DNA of 64,000 nucleotides, from assembly GCF_003290025.1 (NCBI RefSeq), contig NZ_QNHG01000004.1:356058-420057 (forward strand), in the 5' to 3' direction. Every line of letters starts with the position of its first letter. Within the stretch, counting starts at the first letter, position 1. The DNA comes from Pseudogemmobacter bohemicus (GTDB lineage: Bacteria; Pseudomonadota; Alphaproteobacteria; Rhodobacterales; Rhodobacteraceae). Positions 36,852 through 46,118 of the stretch are shown piece after piece. The position numbers and the translations under genes are program-made. The notes under the pieces are model-generated. The model was not told the DNA's origin. It saw nothing but the letters and a program-made list of their open reading frames with translations, and did no database searches.

Positions 36852-38198
36852 TCAGCCGCGACGGATCGCAGCCCCCAGCCCATTCATCAGCGTCTCGAAA
36901 ATCGGGAAAGAGGTCACGATGGGCGAGCCGTCATCGACGGTGATCTCGCGCTTCGCGGCCATGCCGGCGACAAGGAAGCTCATCGCGATGCGGTGATCGA
37001 GATGGGTCTTGCAGGTGGCGCCGCCGGGTATGCCGCCCGCACCCATGCCATGGACGATCAGCGTATCCTCATCCTCTTCGATCCTGACGCCGCAGGCTTC
37101 CAGCCCGCGTGCCATGGCGTCGATCCGGTCGGATTCCTTGACCCGCAGCTCTTTGACGCCGCGCATGATGGTGACGCCTTCGGCGAAAGAGGCGACGACC
37201 GAGAGGATCGGATATTCGTCGATCATCGAGGGGGCGCGTTCTTCGGGCACCTCGATGCCCTTCAGGTCGGGCGAGAAACGGACGCGCAGATCGGCGACCG
37301 GCTCGCCGCCCTCTTCGCGCGGGTTCTCGAAGTCGATCAGGGCGCCCATCTCGACAAGGGTGATGTAAAGCCCGTTGCGGGTGAGGTTCTGGCTGACGCC
37401 GGGTACACGGATATCGGACCCCTCGGTGATCAGCGCAGCGCAGACCGGGAAGGCGGCAGAGGACGGGTCGCGCGGCACGGCAACAGTCTGCGGCCGCAGC
37501 TCGGGGCGGCCCTTGAGGGTGATGACATGACCCTCGGCGGTCTTTTCCACCGTAAGATCGGCGCCAAAGCCCAGCAGCATCCGCTCGGAATGGTCGCGGG
37601 TCGGCTCGCGCTCGATCACCACCGTCTCGCCGGGCGCGTTGAGCCCCGCCAGCAGCACCGCCGATTTCACCTGGGCCGAGGCAACCGGCAAAGCGTAGCG
37701 CACCGGCACCGGATCGGCAGCCCCCACTACGGTCATCGGCAGGCGGCCGCCCTTGCGCCCGTAAGCCTCGGTTCCGAAAAGGGAAAGCGGGTCCGTGACC
37801 CGCCCCATCGGACGTTTCCTCAGGCTCGCATCGCCGGTGAAGGTGGCCGATATCGGCGTGGTCGCCATCGTCCCCATAATCAGCCGCACACCGGTGCCGG
37901 AATTGCCACAATCGATCACATCGGCGGGCTCCTGAAAGCCACCGACGCCGACGCCATTCACCGACCAGTTACCCTCGCCATGGCGGGTCACGGTGGCGCC
38001 AAAGGCGCGCATTGCTTTCGCAGTGTCGATCACGTCCTGGCCTTCCAGAAGCCCGGAGATCCGCGTCTCCCCCACCGCCATCGCGCCGAAAATCAGCGAG
38101 CGATGCGAGATCGACTTGTCGCCCGGGACGGCGGCCTCGCCTTTCAGCGGCCCGCTTTTGGCGGAAATCATCCCCTGTGCTTCACCATGGCCCGACAT
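36852..38198 (-). CDS. aroA: 3-phosphoshikimate 1-carboxyvinyltransferase (EPSP synthase)
   Basis: A 448-residue enzyme of the shikimate pathway. Signature regions are [19 protein letters not shown] near the N-terminus, [29 protein letters not shown] and the C-terminal [22 protein letters not shown] in place of the plant-type motif suggests the class II type. The ATG at 38198 ([10 protein letters not shown]) is preceded by GGGAGAG. It follows trmB with a hairpin repeat between them. Confidence 0.95.
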   Translation of the reverse strand: MSGHGEAQGMISAKSGPLKGEAAVPGDKSISHRSLIFGAMAVGETRISGLLEGQDVIDTAKAMRAFGATVTRHGEGNWSVNGVGVGGFQEPADVIDCGNSGTGVRLIMGTMATTPISATFTGDASLRKRPMGRVTDPLSLFGTEAYGRKGGRLPMTVVGAADPVPVRYALPVASAQVKSAVLLAGLNAPGETVVIEREPTRDHSERMLLGFGADLTVEKTAEGHVITLKGRPELRPQTVAVPRDPSSAAFPVCAALITEGSDIRVPGVSQNLTRNGLYITLVEMGALIDFENPREEGGEPVADLRVRFSPDLKGIEVPEERAPSMIDEYPILSVVASFAEGVTIMRGVKELRVKESDRIDAMARGLEACGVRIEEDEDTLIVHGMGAGGIPGGATCKTHLDHRIAMSFLVAGMAAKREITVDDGSPIVTSFPIFETLMNGLGAAIRRG

Positions 38199-38293
38199 GT
38201 CGCTCTCCCGTCCCGCAAATGCCCCCGCCTGATAGCGCAAGCAGACGGGGCGGTCCAGCATCGCAGCGGTGTGGAGGGTGGAAAGCGGGGAAG

Positions 38294-38363
38294 CCTCCGG
38301 CGGGAGTATTTAGATCAAGAGGAAATGCCGGCTTCCTCTTGACTTAAATACTCCCCGCGGAGC
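38294..38363. repeat. Intergenic inverted-repeat element (trmB-aroA gap)
   Basis: Arms GGGAGTATTTAGATCAAGAG plus GAA (38302-38324) and its near-complement (38333-38355) form a stem of about 22 bp with an 8-nt loop, flanked by GCCTCCGGC/GCGGAGC. The layout matches the element at 43531-43600 but the sequence differs, so it looks like a second subfamily. There is no T-run. Confidence 0.65.
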
Positions 38364-38374
38364 GTTCCGCAGGC

Positions 38375-39088
38375 TCAGTCCCGCCGGAAGGTCAGGTAAT
38401 GCGGGAAACGGCCCTCACGAAAGGCCTTCTGCTCATAGCGCGTCGAGATCCAGTCTTCCCAGGCACCGCCTTCGCCTGCCTCACGTTCCAGCCGGAAGCC
38501 GGCAACGGGAACTTCCTCATGCGCCTGGCGGACATAGTCGGGAATATCGGTGGCGATACGGAACTCGGTTCCGGGTGCCATGACGCGGTGGAGTTCGGTC
38601 AGATAGCCTTGCGTCACGAAACGGCGGCGGTGGTGGCGGGCCTTCGGCCAGGGGTCGGGGTAGTTCAGGAAGGTTTTCGTGATCACCCCATCCGGCAGCA
38701 CATCGAACAGGTCGCGCACATCGCCCGGGTGGATCGAGAGGTTCTTCACTCCTGCGGCACGGATCTTACCCAGGAGCATGGCAACGCCGTTCACAAAGGG
38801 CTCACAGCCGATCAGATGGATCTGCGGGTTCCGCACCGCCATATGCACCAGATGCTCACCACCGCCGAAGCCGACCTCAAGCCAGAGCGGGCGGCTGCCG
38901 AATTGCGCGAGGTCGATCCTTGCGCGCCCCGGATTCTCGTCGCGCGTCACGCCGCGCGGGCGCAGCGCGTCGAGGTCATTGGCGAGGTAATCTTTCTGGC
39001 TCGCGCGCAGCGTCTTGCCTTTCGAGCGGCCATAGAAGTTGCGGCGCGGCTCGGTTTGGGTCTGTTCCGGGGTGTCGGGTTCGGACAT
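38375..39088 (-). CDS. trmB: tRNA (guanine-N7-)-methyltransferase
   Basis: A 237-residue SAM-dependent enzyme forming m7G46 in tRNA. Visible are the SAM-binding WLEVGFGGGEHLVHMA, LIGCEPFVNGVAMLL, the TrmB signature NYPDPWPKARHHRRRFV, and the C-terminal TRYEQKAFREG. It lies after metK on the same strand with 121 bp and a terminator between, so it may be separately transcribed. Confidence 0.95.
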   Translation of the reverse strand: MSEPDTPEQTQTEPRRNFYGRSKGKTLRASQKDYLANDLDALRPRGVTRDENPGRARIDLAQFGSRPLWLEVGFGGGEHLVHMAVRNPQIHLIGCEPFVNGVAMLLGKIRAAGVKNLSIHPGDVRDLFDVLPDGVITKTFLNYPDPWPKARHHRRRFVTQGYLTELHRVMAPGTEFRIATDIPDYVRQAHEEVPVAGFRLEREAGEGGAWEDWISTRYEQKAFREGRFPHYLTFRRD

Positions 39089-39163
39089 CGTGCCTTGCCT
39101 CTGGCGGTTGTCAGTCAGGGCGCGCGTCTATGGCGCCCAGGCGGGCGGGTCAAGCGCGGGCAT

Positions 39164-39193
39164 GAAAAAGGGCGCCGCAAGGGCGCCCTTTTC
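39164..39193. terminator. Terminator between metK and trmB
   Basis: The stem AAAGGGCGCC (39167-39176) pairs with GGCGCCCTTT (39182-39191), with an A-run on one side and TTTT on the other, so it can terminate in either direction. Read on the minus strand it follows the metK stop by about 17 bp. Confidence 0.75.
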
Positions 39194-39209
39194 CGAAAGA
39201 AGAAAGGTC

Positions 39210-40376
39210 TCAGACTGCGGCTTTGAGGGCGGCAACAAGATCGTCGCGCTCCCAGGAGAAGCCGCCATCGGCTTCGGGCGCGCGGCCGAAATGGCCGTAG
39301 GCCGAGGTACGGGCATAGACCGGGCGGTTCAGACCCAGATGGGTGCGGATGCCGCGCGGCGTCAGGTCCAGCACTTTCGGGATCGCCAGTTCGATCACCG
39401 CGTCCGGAACCGAGCCGGTGCCATGGGTATCGACATAGATCGATTGCGGCTCGGCCACACCGATGGCGTAGGAGACCTGCACGGTGCAACGATCTGCCAG
39501 ACCCGCCGCGACGATGTTCTTCGCGAGGTAGCGCGCGGCATAGGCGGCCGAGCGGTCAACCTTGGTCGGATCTTTCCCCGAGAATGCACCGCCGCCATGG
39601 GGGGCTGCGCCGCCATAGGTGTCGACGATGATCTTGCGCCCGGTCAGACCCGCATCCCCGTCCGGACCGCCGATTACGAAAGACCCGGTCGGGTTGACGT
39701 GCCAGATGGTCTTGTCGGTGATCCAGCCCGAAGGCAGCACGTCGCGGATATAGGGCTCCACGATGGCGCGTATATCATCCGAGGACTGGCTGATGTCGGA
39801 ATGCTGGGTCGAGAGCACGATCGAGGTCGCCTCGACGGGCTTGCCGTCCTCATAGCGCAGCGAGAGCTGCGATTTCGCATCCGGGCGCAAAGTCGGCTCT
39901 TTGCCGGATTTGCGGACCTCGGCGAGGCGGCGCAGGATCGCATGGGAATACTGGATCGGCGCCGGCATCAGCTCGGGCGTTTCCCGGCAGGCATAGCCGA
40001 ACATGATGCCCTGGTCTCCCGCACCGTCCTTATCGACGCCCTGCGCGATATGGGCGGATTGCGGATGCAGCAGGTTGGTCACTTTCAGCGTGTTCCAGTG
40101 GAACTCGTCCTGTTCGTAACCGATATCCTTGACGCAGTCGCGCACGATGGTCTCGACGCGCTCCAGCATCGTTGCCAGTGCCGCCTTGTCGGTCAGACCG
40201 ACCTCGCCGCCGACAACCACGCAATTCGTCGTGGCGAAGGTTTCGCAGGCAACACGGGCATTGGCTTCCTCGGTCAGGAAAGCATCCAGCACGGCATCGG
40301 AAACACGGTCACAGACCTTGTCGGGATGCCCCTCCGAAACCGATTCGGAGGTGAAGACATAATTCTTGCGGCTCAT
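39210..40376 (-). CDS. metK: S-adenosylmethionine synthetase
   Basis: A 388-residue enzyme making SAM from methionine and ATP. The N-terminal [20 protein letters not shown], the hexapeptide region [12 protein letters not shown] and the P-loop-like [16 protein letters not shown] are clear. The ATG at 40376 is preceded by a leader matching the SAM/SAH riboswitch, in which GGAG 10 bases before the ATG is part of the folded element. Regulation by its own product at translation initiation is therefore likely. Confidence 0.97.
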   Translation of the reverse strand: MSRKNYVFTSESVSEGHPDKVCDRVSDAVLDAFLTEEANARVACETFATTNCVVVGGEVGLTDKAALATMLERVETIVRDCVKDIGYEQDEFHWNTLKVTNLLHPQSAHIAQGVDKDGAGDQGIMFGYACRETPELMPAPIQYSHAILRRLAEVRKSGKEPTLRPDAKSQLSLRYEDGKPVEATSIVLSTQHSDISQSSDDIRAIVEPYIRDVLPSGWITDKTIWHVNPTGSFVIGGPDGDAGLTGRKIIVDTYGGAAPHGGGAFSGKDPTKVDRSAAYAARYLAKNIVAAGLADRCTVQVSYAIGVAEPQSIYVDTHGTGSVPDAVIELAIPKVLDLTPRGIRTHLGLNRPVYARTSAYGHFGRAPEADGGFSWERDDLVAALKAAV

Positions 40377-40384
40377 AGGGGAAG

Positions 40385-40431
40385 TGCTCCGTTGGAAAGG
40401 TCCGCGTCACGCCAGGAAGCCGTTGTGACGG
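40385..40431 (-). ncRNA. SAM/SAH riboswitch upstream of metK
   Basis: On the minus strand the leader has the hairpin GUCACAACGGCUUCCUGGCG then UGAC (40406-40429), followed after a linker by CCAACGGAGCA (40385-40395). This reproduces the conserved core of the Rhodobacterales SAM/SAH riboswitch, where the GGAG ribosome site pairs with the loop as a pseudoknot when ligand binds. Position, length and downstream gene all match the known class. The recognition is from memory of the consensus; a covariance search was not run. Confidence 0.92.
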
Positions 40432-40467
40432 TTGTGTCCATGCGCTTAGCGCCCATAGGGGGAACAA

Positions 40468-41991
40468 TCAAGCGCCTGTTCGGATATCCCTGCGGCGATG
40501 GTCGGAAAACGCCAGGGTGAGAAGGGCCAAAAGCAGGAAAAGCAGCAAAGGCCATTCGCCGGCGGTCGCCAGCATCCGGGCATAGGGGGGGGGCGCCAGG
40601 GCGCCGGGCAGCTGCGCGTCGATCACGCCCTGCGCGCCCAGCTCAAGCCGCGCAGGCCGCCCCTCGAGATCCGGGGCCAGGAAACCGCGCGCGTCGATCA
40701 CCGCCGAGATGCCCGTATTGGCGGCGCGGATCAGCGGCAGACCCTGTTCGACCGCGCGCAGCCGCGTCTGGGCAAAATGCTGGTAAGGGCCGGTCAGGGT
40801 GCCGAACCAGGCGTCATTGGTGGCCTGGAGGATCCAGTCCGGCCGCGCCTCTGTCACCAGATCGCCGGGAAAGATCGCCTCATAGCAGATCAGCGGCAGC
40901 GCCCGCCCGCCCGCGAGCCCGAAATCAAGAAGGTTGCGGCTCAGCCCCGCCGAATAGCCCGCCCCGACCTGGCTCGCGAAAGCGCGGATGCCGAAACGGT
41001 CAAAAAGCAGATCCCCCATCGGCATATATTCCCCGAAAGGCACCAGATGGATCTTGTCGAAGGTCTGGGTGATCTGCCCGCCAGGACCGAAGACGCCCAG
41101 CGTATTCCAGGCCGCCGCCCCCTCATCGCGCTGATAGCCGGCAACGACCAGCGCATCCCCGCCCGCTTCCGAGATCGACAGCGCGGCGCCGTCGCCCTCC
41201 TCCACCAGATAGGGCACCGAGGTCTCGGGCCAGATCACCAGGTCCGCCTGCGCTCCGGCAGTCATCGAGAGAAGGCGGGTGAAATTGCTGCGCGCCTCTT
41301 TCGGGTCCCATTTCAGGTTCTGGGCGATATTGGGCTGGACGACGCGAAGGGTCATCTCGCGCGGGGTGGGCTCGGGCAGCGAAAGCCGTTGCGCTGACCA
41401 GAGGGCGGCAAGCAGCAGGATCGCGGCAGAAACCGCCCCCCCCCGCCAGCGCCCCAGAGAAAACGGCGCCGCCAGCGCGATCAGCGTCAGCGTGGTCATG
41501 CCATAGCCGCCGGTCAGCGCCCCCATCTGGATCAGCGGCGTCTCAAGCCAGATATGGCCGGGAAGCGCCCAGGGGAAACCGGTCAGCACATGGCCGCGAG
41601 CAAGCTCGGTCAGCGAGAGCGCGAGGGCAAAGGCCAGGGCGCCGCCTCCTGCCCGCCGTGCAATCAGCCCGGCCAGCGCCCAGAACAGGCCCAGCCCGAA
41701 AGCGATCAGCAACAGCGCGAAAGGCGCCATCCAGCCATGCCGCCATGGATCGATGAGAAACGGCTGCACGATCCAGCTAAGCGAAAGCCCGAACCAGCCC
41801 GCCCCGGCGAAAAGCCCGCGCCAGAAGGCCTCGCGCCCGGAAGGCGCCGCGCCCACGCGTCGCAGGATCAGCGCCAGCCCCACCAGCGCCACCGGCCAGA
41901 GCCCGAAAGGCGCCAGCCCAAGTGCTGCAGCCGCCCCGGTCACAAAATCACGCAGCCTCTCACGCAAGAGGCGGGTGCGCACTGACTGCAT
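40468..41991 (-). CDS. lnt: Apolipoprotein N-acyltransferase
   Basis: A 507-residue inner-membrane enzyme completing lipoprotein maturation. About six N-terminal hydrophobic segments lead into a nitrilase-like periplasmic domain: the Glu in VIWPETSVPYL, the Lys in FDKIHLVPFGEYMP and the Cys in PLICYEAIFPG form the expected triad. It follows corC by 12 bp in the phoH-ybeY-corC-lnt operon. Start MQSVRTRLLRERL. Confidence 0.95.
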   Translation of the reverse strand: MQSVRTRLLRERLRDFVTGAAAALGLAPFGLWPVALVGLALILRRVGAAPSGREAFWRGLFAGAGWFGLSLSWIVQPFLIDPWRHGWMAPFALLLIAFGLGLFWALAGLIARRAGGGALAFALALSLTELARGHVLTGFPWALPGHIWLETPLIQMGALTGGYGMTTLTLIALAAPFSLGRWRGGAVSAAILLLAALWSAQRLSLPEPTPREMTLRVVQPNIAQNLKWDPKEARSNFTRLLSMTAGAQADLVIWPETSVPYLVEEGDGAALSISEAGGDALVVAGYQRDEGAAAWNTLGVFGPGGQITQTFDKIHLVPFGEYMPMGDLLFDRFGIRAFASQVGAGYSAGLSRNLLDFGLAGGRALPLICYEAIFPGDLVTEARPDWILQATNDAWFGTLTGPYQHFAQTRLRAVEQGLPLIRAANTGISAVIDARGFLAPDLEGRPARLELGAQGVIDAQLPGALAPPPYARMLATAGEWPLLLFLLLALLTLAFSDHRRRDIRTGA

Positions 41992-42003
41992 GATGCAAGA
42001 TCC

Positions 42004-42927
42004 TTATTCAGCCACCGCGCCGGCCTGAGGCAACCGCAGCCTGAGCCGCTTGATACGGCGGACATCGGCATCGACCACCTCGATCGTGGCGCCGTTTTCC
42101 AGCACCACCGTCTCGCCTTTGACCGGCACATGGCCGGTGCGCAGGAAAACCAGCCCGCCCAGCGTGTCGATATCGTCATCCTCCGCAAGGCCACGCAGAC
42201 GAATGCCGTAAGCAGCCTCCAGATCCTCCAGCTCGGCGGTGGATTGCGCGAGGATCACGCCCGGGCTTTCCTCTTTCCACAAGAGGCCCGCGACCTCGTC
42301 ATGCTCATCCTCGACCTCGCCGATCACGGATTCGATCAGGTCCTCGAAAGTGGCCAGCCCGTCAACACCGCCATATTCGTCGATCACCAGCGCCATATGG
42401 GCGCGTTCCTTCTGCATCTTCTGCAAAAGCACCGCCGCCGGCATCGAAGGCGGCGCGAAAAGGATCGGTCGCAGCAGGTCTTTCAACACAAACGTCCCCT
42501 CGGCGCCAAAGCCGAAACGCAAAGCGACATCCTTCAGCAGCACCAGACCCAGCGGATGGTCAAGGCTTTCCGCATAAACCGGCAAGCGCGAAAAGCCATG
42601 GCTTCGAAAGACATGGACCAGATCCTCCAGCCCGGTATCCAGGGCCACCGCCACGATTTCCGCCTTGGGAATGGCTACGTCATCGACGCTGACCTCGGCC
42701 AGCAACGCAAGCGCCTGCGATGCGCCCTCCCCCTGGCTCAGGCCCGCACCATCGCCATCGGTGCCGGAAAAGGCCGAGATAAGCCGGCCGAAAAAGCCCT
42801 TTGCTGCATTCTGGCCGCCCTGCCCCGCGTTCTCTTGCGGAACTGCCGCCCCTGATATTGCCGCCGCATCCTGCGCCGCAACCGGCCCGTCGCTGCTACT
42901 GCCCATCGTCCCTTTGTCCAGAGCCAC
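42004..42927 (-). CDS. corC: CorC/HlyC-type CBS-domain protein
   Basis: A 307-residue cytosolic protein with paired CBS domains (about residues 75-200) and a C-terminal CorC_HlyC transporter-associated domain (GLAEDDDIDTLGGLVFLRTGHVP). No N-terminal membrane part is present. The family is linked to divalent-cation efflux and tolerance. The first 60 residues are low-complexity. It sits between ybeY and lnt, as in many proteobacteria. Confidence 0.92.
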   Translation of the reverse strand: MALDKGTMGSSSDGPVAAQDAAAISGAAVPQENAGQGGQNAAKGFFGRLISAFSGTDGDGAGLSQGEGASQALALLAEVSVDDVAIPKAEIVAVALDTGLEDLVHVFRSHGFSRLPVYAESLDHPLGLVLLKDVALRFGFGAEGTFVLKDLLRPILFAPPSMPAAVLLQKMQKERAHMALVIDEYGGVDGLATFEDLIESVIGEVEDEHDEVAGLLWKEESPGVILAQSTAELEDLEAAYGIRLRGLAEDDDIDTLGGLVFLRTGHVPVKGETVVLENGATIEVVDADVRRIKRLRLRLPQAGAVAE

Positions 42928-42945
42928 CCGTGATGTGGGTGCGTT

Positions 42946-43455
42946 TCAGTATGGGTCAGGAATACCCAGCCCCGCAAGTATCCGCGTCTCGAGATTTTCC
43001 ATCAGCGCGGCGTCTTCATCATCAATGTGATCATAGCCGAGAAGATGCAGGATGCCGTGAACCAGAAGATGGGTGACGTGATGGCGCGGATCCTTGCCCT
43101 GAAGGGCGGCCTCGGCCATGCAGGTCTCAAAAGCGATGGCGATATCGCCCAGCTCTTCGGGATCGTCCTGATCCCCAGGCTCCGGCAGGTCCGGCACGCC
43201 GCCCGGCTCTTCCGCCGCACGTTCGTCAGACGGCCAGGAGAGAACATTGGTCGGCACCGGCTTACCGCGAAATTCGGTGTTGAGCGCCGCAATGCGCGCA
43301 TCATCGCAAGCCAGCAGCGAGATCATAAAGCCGGAACCGGCAAGCCCGAACGCCTGAAATACCGCATGCGCAGCCGCACCGGTCAGCGCCTCCAGCCCGA
43401 ATGCCTGCCAGCGGTCATCCTCGAAAACGGTCTCGACACTTTGTTCCATGGGCAT
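42946..43455 (-). CDS. ybeY: Endoribonuclease YbeY (rRNA maturation factor)
   Basis: A 169-residue zinc-dependent RNase involved in 16S rRNA 3'-end processing and ribosome quality control. The metal site HGILHLLGYDH is present near the C-terminus, with LNTEFRGKPVPTNVLSWP upstream. The start is taken at 43455 (MPMEQSVETVFEDD); 43449 is an alternative, and the longer in-frame extension enters the repeat element. No strong ribosome site is visible. It is followed closely by corC (18 bp). Confidence 0.93.
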   Translation of the reverse strand: MPMEQSVETVFEDDRWQAFGLEALTGAAAHAVFQAFGLAGSGFMISLLACDDARIAALNTEFRGKPVPTNVLSWPSDERAAEEPGGVPDLPEPGDQDDPEELGDIAIAFETCMAEAALQGKDPRHHVTHLLVHGILHLLGYDHIDDEDAALMENLETRILAGLGIPDPY

Positions 43456-43530
43456 CGCGCTATCGTGACGCCGTGGTTCTGGCAAGGTCGAAAGAGAGGG
43501 GGCCAGCCCCCTCGCGGCCCTGCCGCTCAC

Positions 43531-43600
43531 CCCCGGGATATTTAAGGACAGATGAAAACCGCTCACTCTTGCTGATTTCATCTGTCCTTAAATATCCCCG
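43531..43600. repeat. REP-like inverted repeat, two arms (phoH-ybeY gap)
   Basis: The arm GGGATATTTAAGGACAGATG plus AAA (43535-43557) and its complement (43576-43598) form a stem of about 23 bp with an 18-nt loop. The left arm and its flank are shared with 33135-33164. A separate GC stem, CCCCGGAG/CTCCGGGG, follows at 43611-43632. Confidence 0.75.
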
Positions 43601-43643
43601 CCGGAGGCATCCCCGGAGCCCTGGCTCCGGGGAGTTCTTTTGT

Positions 43644-44648
43644 TCAGACCGAAGCCTCGTCCTTGTCCCAGGCCTCGATGATGCGGGCGACCAGCGGGTG
43701 GCGCACGACATCAGCCGAGTTGAAGTAGTTGAAGCTGACGCCCTTCACCCCTTTCAGAATGCGCTCGGCCTCGGCGAGGCCGGAGGTCACGCCGCGCGGC
43801 AAATCGACCTGGGTGCGGTCGCCGGTGATCACCATACGCGAGCCTTCGCCAAGCCGGGTCAGGAACATCTTCATCTGCATCGCGGTCGCGTTCTGCGCCT
43901 CGTCCAGCACCACGAAAGCGTTCGACAGCGTGCGGCCGCGCATGAAGGCCAAAGGCGCGATCTCGATGCGTTTCTCGGCAAAGAGTTTCTCGACCTGGCG
44001 CGCCGGCAGGAAGTCGTTCAGCGCGTCATAAAGCGGCTGCATATAGGGATCGACCTTCTCCTTCATATCGCCGGGAAGGAAGCCGAGCCTTTCGCCCGCC
44101 TCGACCGCGGGGCGCGACAGCACGATCTTTTCCACCGCGCCCGAGATGAACATCGTCACCCCCACCGCCACCGCGAGATAGGTTTTACCGGTGCCTGCCG
44201 GCCCGATGCCGAAACCCAGCTCATGTTTGAACAGGTTCGCCACATAGGTCTTTTGCGCCTCGGTGCGGGGCTCGATCGGTTTCTTACGGGTTCGCAGCTC
44301 CATCCCGGGCGAGAAAAGCTCGATCTGTTCCCCCTCACGCGGCTGGGCCGGCACCGAAAGACGCAGCGCCCCGTCGACATCGCCTGCCTCAACGCTGCGG
44401 CCGGCCTCAAGCCTGGCATAGAGCGCGCGCAGAACGGCCGCTGCCTGCTCCCTCGCGCCGGGTGCTCCCACCACGGTCAGGCGATTGCCACGCCTGAGCA
44501 CATGGACCCCCAGCTGATGCTCGATCTGGGCAAGGTTGCGGTCATATTCGCCGCAAAGCCCGATCAGAAGCCGGTTGTCGGGAAATTCCAGGACGGTTTC
44601 CACCATATCCTCGGGGCTGGTCGGGGGGGTCAGCGCGCTGATGCCCAA
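43644..44648 (-). CDS. phoH: PhoH-like ATPase
   Basis: A 334-residue cytosolic P-loop protein. Walker A is GPAGTGKTYLAVAVG, Walker B VVLDEAQNA, and SRPAVEAGERLGFLPGD lies between them. The N-terminal 100 residues carry a KH-like region. The family is linked to RNA metabolism together with YbeY, which is encoded next on the same strand. The 274 bp upstream (44649-44922) contain a terminator for the lipoprotein gene but no gene. Confidence 0.93.
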   Translation of the reverse strand: MGISALTPPTSPEDMVETVLEFPDNRLLIGLCGEYDRNLAQIEHQLGVHVLRRGNRLTVVGAPGAREQAAAVLRALYARLEAGRSVEAGDVDGALRLSVPAQPREGEQIELFSPGMELRTRKKPIEPRTEAQKTYVANLFKHELGFGIGPAGTGKTYLAVAVGVTMFISGAVEKIVLSRPAVEAGERLGFLPGDMKEKVDPYMQPLYDALNDFLPARQVEKLFAEKRIEIAPLAFMRGRTLSNAFVVLDEAQNATAMQMKMFLTRLGEGSRMVITGDRTQVDLPRGVTSGLAEAERILKGVKGVSFNYFNSADVVRHPLVARIIEAWDKDEASV

Positions 44649-44815
44649 ATGGGCCTCCTTCCTGCAAGAGCCTTAATCACGATGCTGCGCCTGAACGCGG
44701 CATCTGGCAAGACTTTTCATCGCCACCACCACATCTTGCGGAGAATGATGAGAATTTGATGACAACTTGCCCGATATGGGGCGCCGGCCCCGTAAATGAA
44801 AGAGGACGGCACGGA

Positions 44816-44845
44816 AACGGGCCGCAGGAATGCCTGCGGCCCGTT
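44816..44845 (-). terminator. Hairpin after the lipoprotein gene
   Basis: A 13-bp perfect stem, AACGGGCCGCAGG (44816-44828) with CCTGCGGCCCGTT (44833-44845), and a 4-nt loop lies about 78 bp past the minus-strand lipoprotein stop. The trailing sequence is only TTTCC, so it is a moderate terminator. Confidence 0.55.
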
Positions 44846-44922
44846 ATCTCTGGCTTCACATCTGCAAGAGGCCGCGCGCGCGGGCCTGGCCGTCTCGGTG
44901 CGGCCATCTCAGTTCGGCCAAA

Positions 44923-45303
44923 TCAGTTCGGGCGGCGCACAACGACCGTCTTACGGCCGGGGCCGGGAACGCGGTCCTGGATGCCCGGATTGGCAGACTG
45001 GTAATCGCCCAGCACGGTGCCCGGCGGATATTTGTCATTGCATATCGGCAGGCCCGATACCGGATCAAAACGCGGCGTCGAATAGCCTTCGAGACCGTCA
45101 TCAATGATCCAGTTCTGGCATCCATCCGGGTCATAGGCGATAGCGGCGCGGCCGTTTTGCAGCACACCCCGGTCACGGCCCTTGTCCACGCCGGTCGCGA
45201 TCACCGAATCCGGACCGGAATAGCGGCCGGTTCCCTCGAAACTCTCGGCACAGCCTGCCAGCAGGCCGGCCCCGAGCAGCACTGTCACAAGTTTCACGCT
45301 CAT
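44923..45303 (-). CDS. Small lipoprotein with DGC-GLEGY module
   Basis: A 126-residue predicted lipoprotein: MSVKLVTVLLGAGLLAGC has a lipobox LLAGC, so the mature protein would start at Cys. The central part DPDGCQNWIIDDGLEGYSTP, followed by RFDPVSGLPIC, matches a segment of the adjacent OmpA-like protein. The C-terminus is basic (GRKTVVVRRPN). The ATG at 45303 is preferred over 45309 because the GGGGG ribosome site is better spaced. It lies 12 bp after the OmpA-family gene and is probably co-transcribed. Function unknown. Confidence 0.75.
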   Translation of the reverse strand: MSVKLVTVLLGAGLLAGCAESFEGTGRYSGPDSVIATGVDKGRDRGVLQNGRAAIAYDPDGCQNWIIDDGLEGYSTPRFDPVSGLPICNDKYPPGTVLGDYQSANPGIQDRVPGPGRKTVVVRRPN

Positions 45304-45315
45304 GCTCATGCCCCC

Positions 45316-45903
45316 TTACCAGCGATAGCAGACGATTTCGACGCGGCGGTTCTTCGCCATGCCGCCAGCCGAGGCATTCGAGGCAATCGGGTTGCGCTCG
45401 CCAAAACCGATCTCGCGCTCGACCGAGGCGCCCACCGAACGGGCGACATCCGCCACCGCCTTCGCGCGGCGCTGCGAGAGGCTCATATTATACTCATCCG
45501 AGGCGCGGCTGTCGGTATGGCCGTAGATCGCATAGCCGAAAGCATCGGTCGAAGAGAAGAACTGCGCCAGGCGCTGACGACCGGCTTTGGTCAGGTTCGC
45601 GCTGTCGGTAGCGAAAAGCTGATCGGTATTCTCGGTCAGGCAGAGGTTCTTTTTCAGGCAGACCGGCATGCCGGTTTTCGGGTCGCGGCGCGGCACCATA
45701 TAGCCTTCGAGACCGCCATCGGCCCACCAGTGCATACAGCCGTCATCATCGACCCAGACGCCCCATTCGATCTGGCCGGTCACGACCCTGCGGTCGATCG
45801 TGCTCTGGGACAACGCGGCTGTGCCTCCGGAAATCGCGATTGCAAGCGCGGTCGCAGCCGGCACCAGCCCGGCGCCCATCATCCGCGCGGCGCGTGAAAA
45901 CAT
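45316..45903 (-). CDS. OmpA-family peptidoglycan-binding envelope protein
   Basis: A 195-residue exported protein with an N-terminal hydrophobic signal (about residues 8-33), a DGC-GLEGY module (DDDGCMHWWADGGLEGYMVP then RRDPKTGMPVC) and a C-terminal OmpA domain: FATDSANLTKAGRQRLAQFF, YGHTDSRASDEYNMSLSQRR, then RVEIVCYRW. The OmpA domain should bind peptidoglycan. The ATG at 45903 follows GGGGG. It leads a two-gene unit with the lipoprotein; both carry the same module. The 215 bp upstream hold no gene. Confidence 0.85.
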   Translation of the reverse strand: MFSRAARMMGAGLVPAATALAIAISGGTAALSQSTIDRRVVTGQIEWGVWVDDDGCMHWWADGGLEGYMVPRRDPKTGMPVCLKKNLCLTENTDQLFATDSANLTKAGRQRLAQFFSSTDAFGYAIYGHTDSRASDEYNMSLSQRRAKAVADVARSVGASVEREIGFGERNPIASNASAGGMAKNRRVEIVCYRW

Positions 45904-46118
45904 GTTCACAGCCAGCCCCCTATATGTCTTGTGCAGCAGGTGCAGATTTGACCCGGGGTCACGCGCAAGTAAAGAAAAATTTACCGCAACCGTTTCATTT
46001 ATGTGGAGTTCAACTTTCAGTTGCACACAAGATGATGTGTTCGCGATGCCCCATTCGCGGGCCGGGAAACAATGGCACAGGCCGCTGGAAATTGTCGTTT
46101 TCACGGCACGGAGACCGT

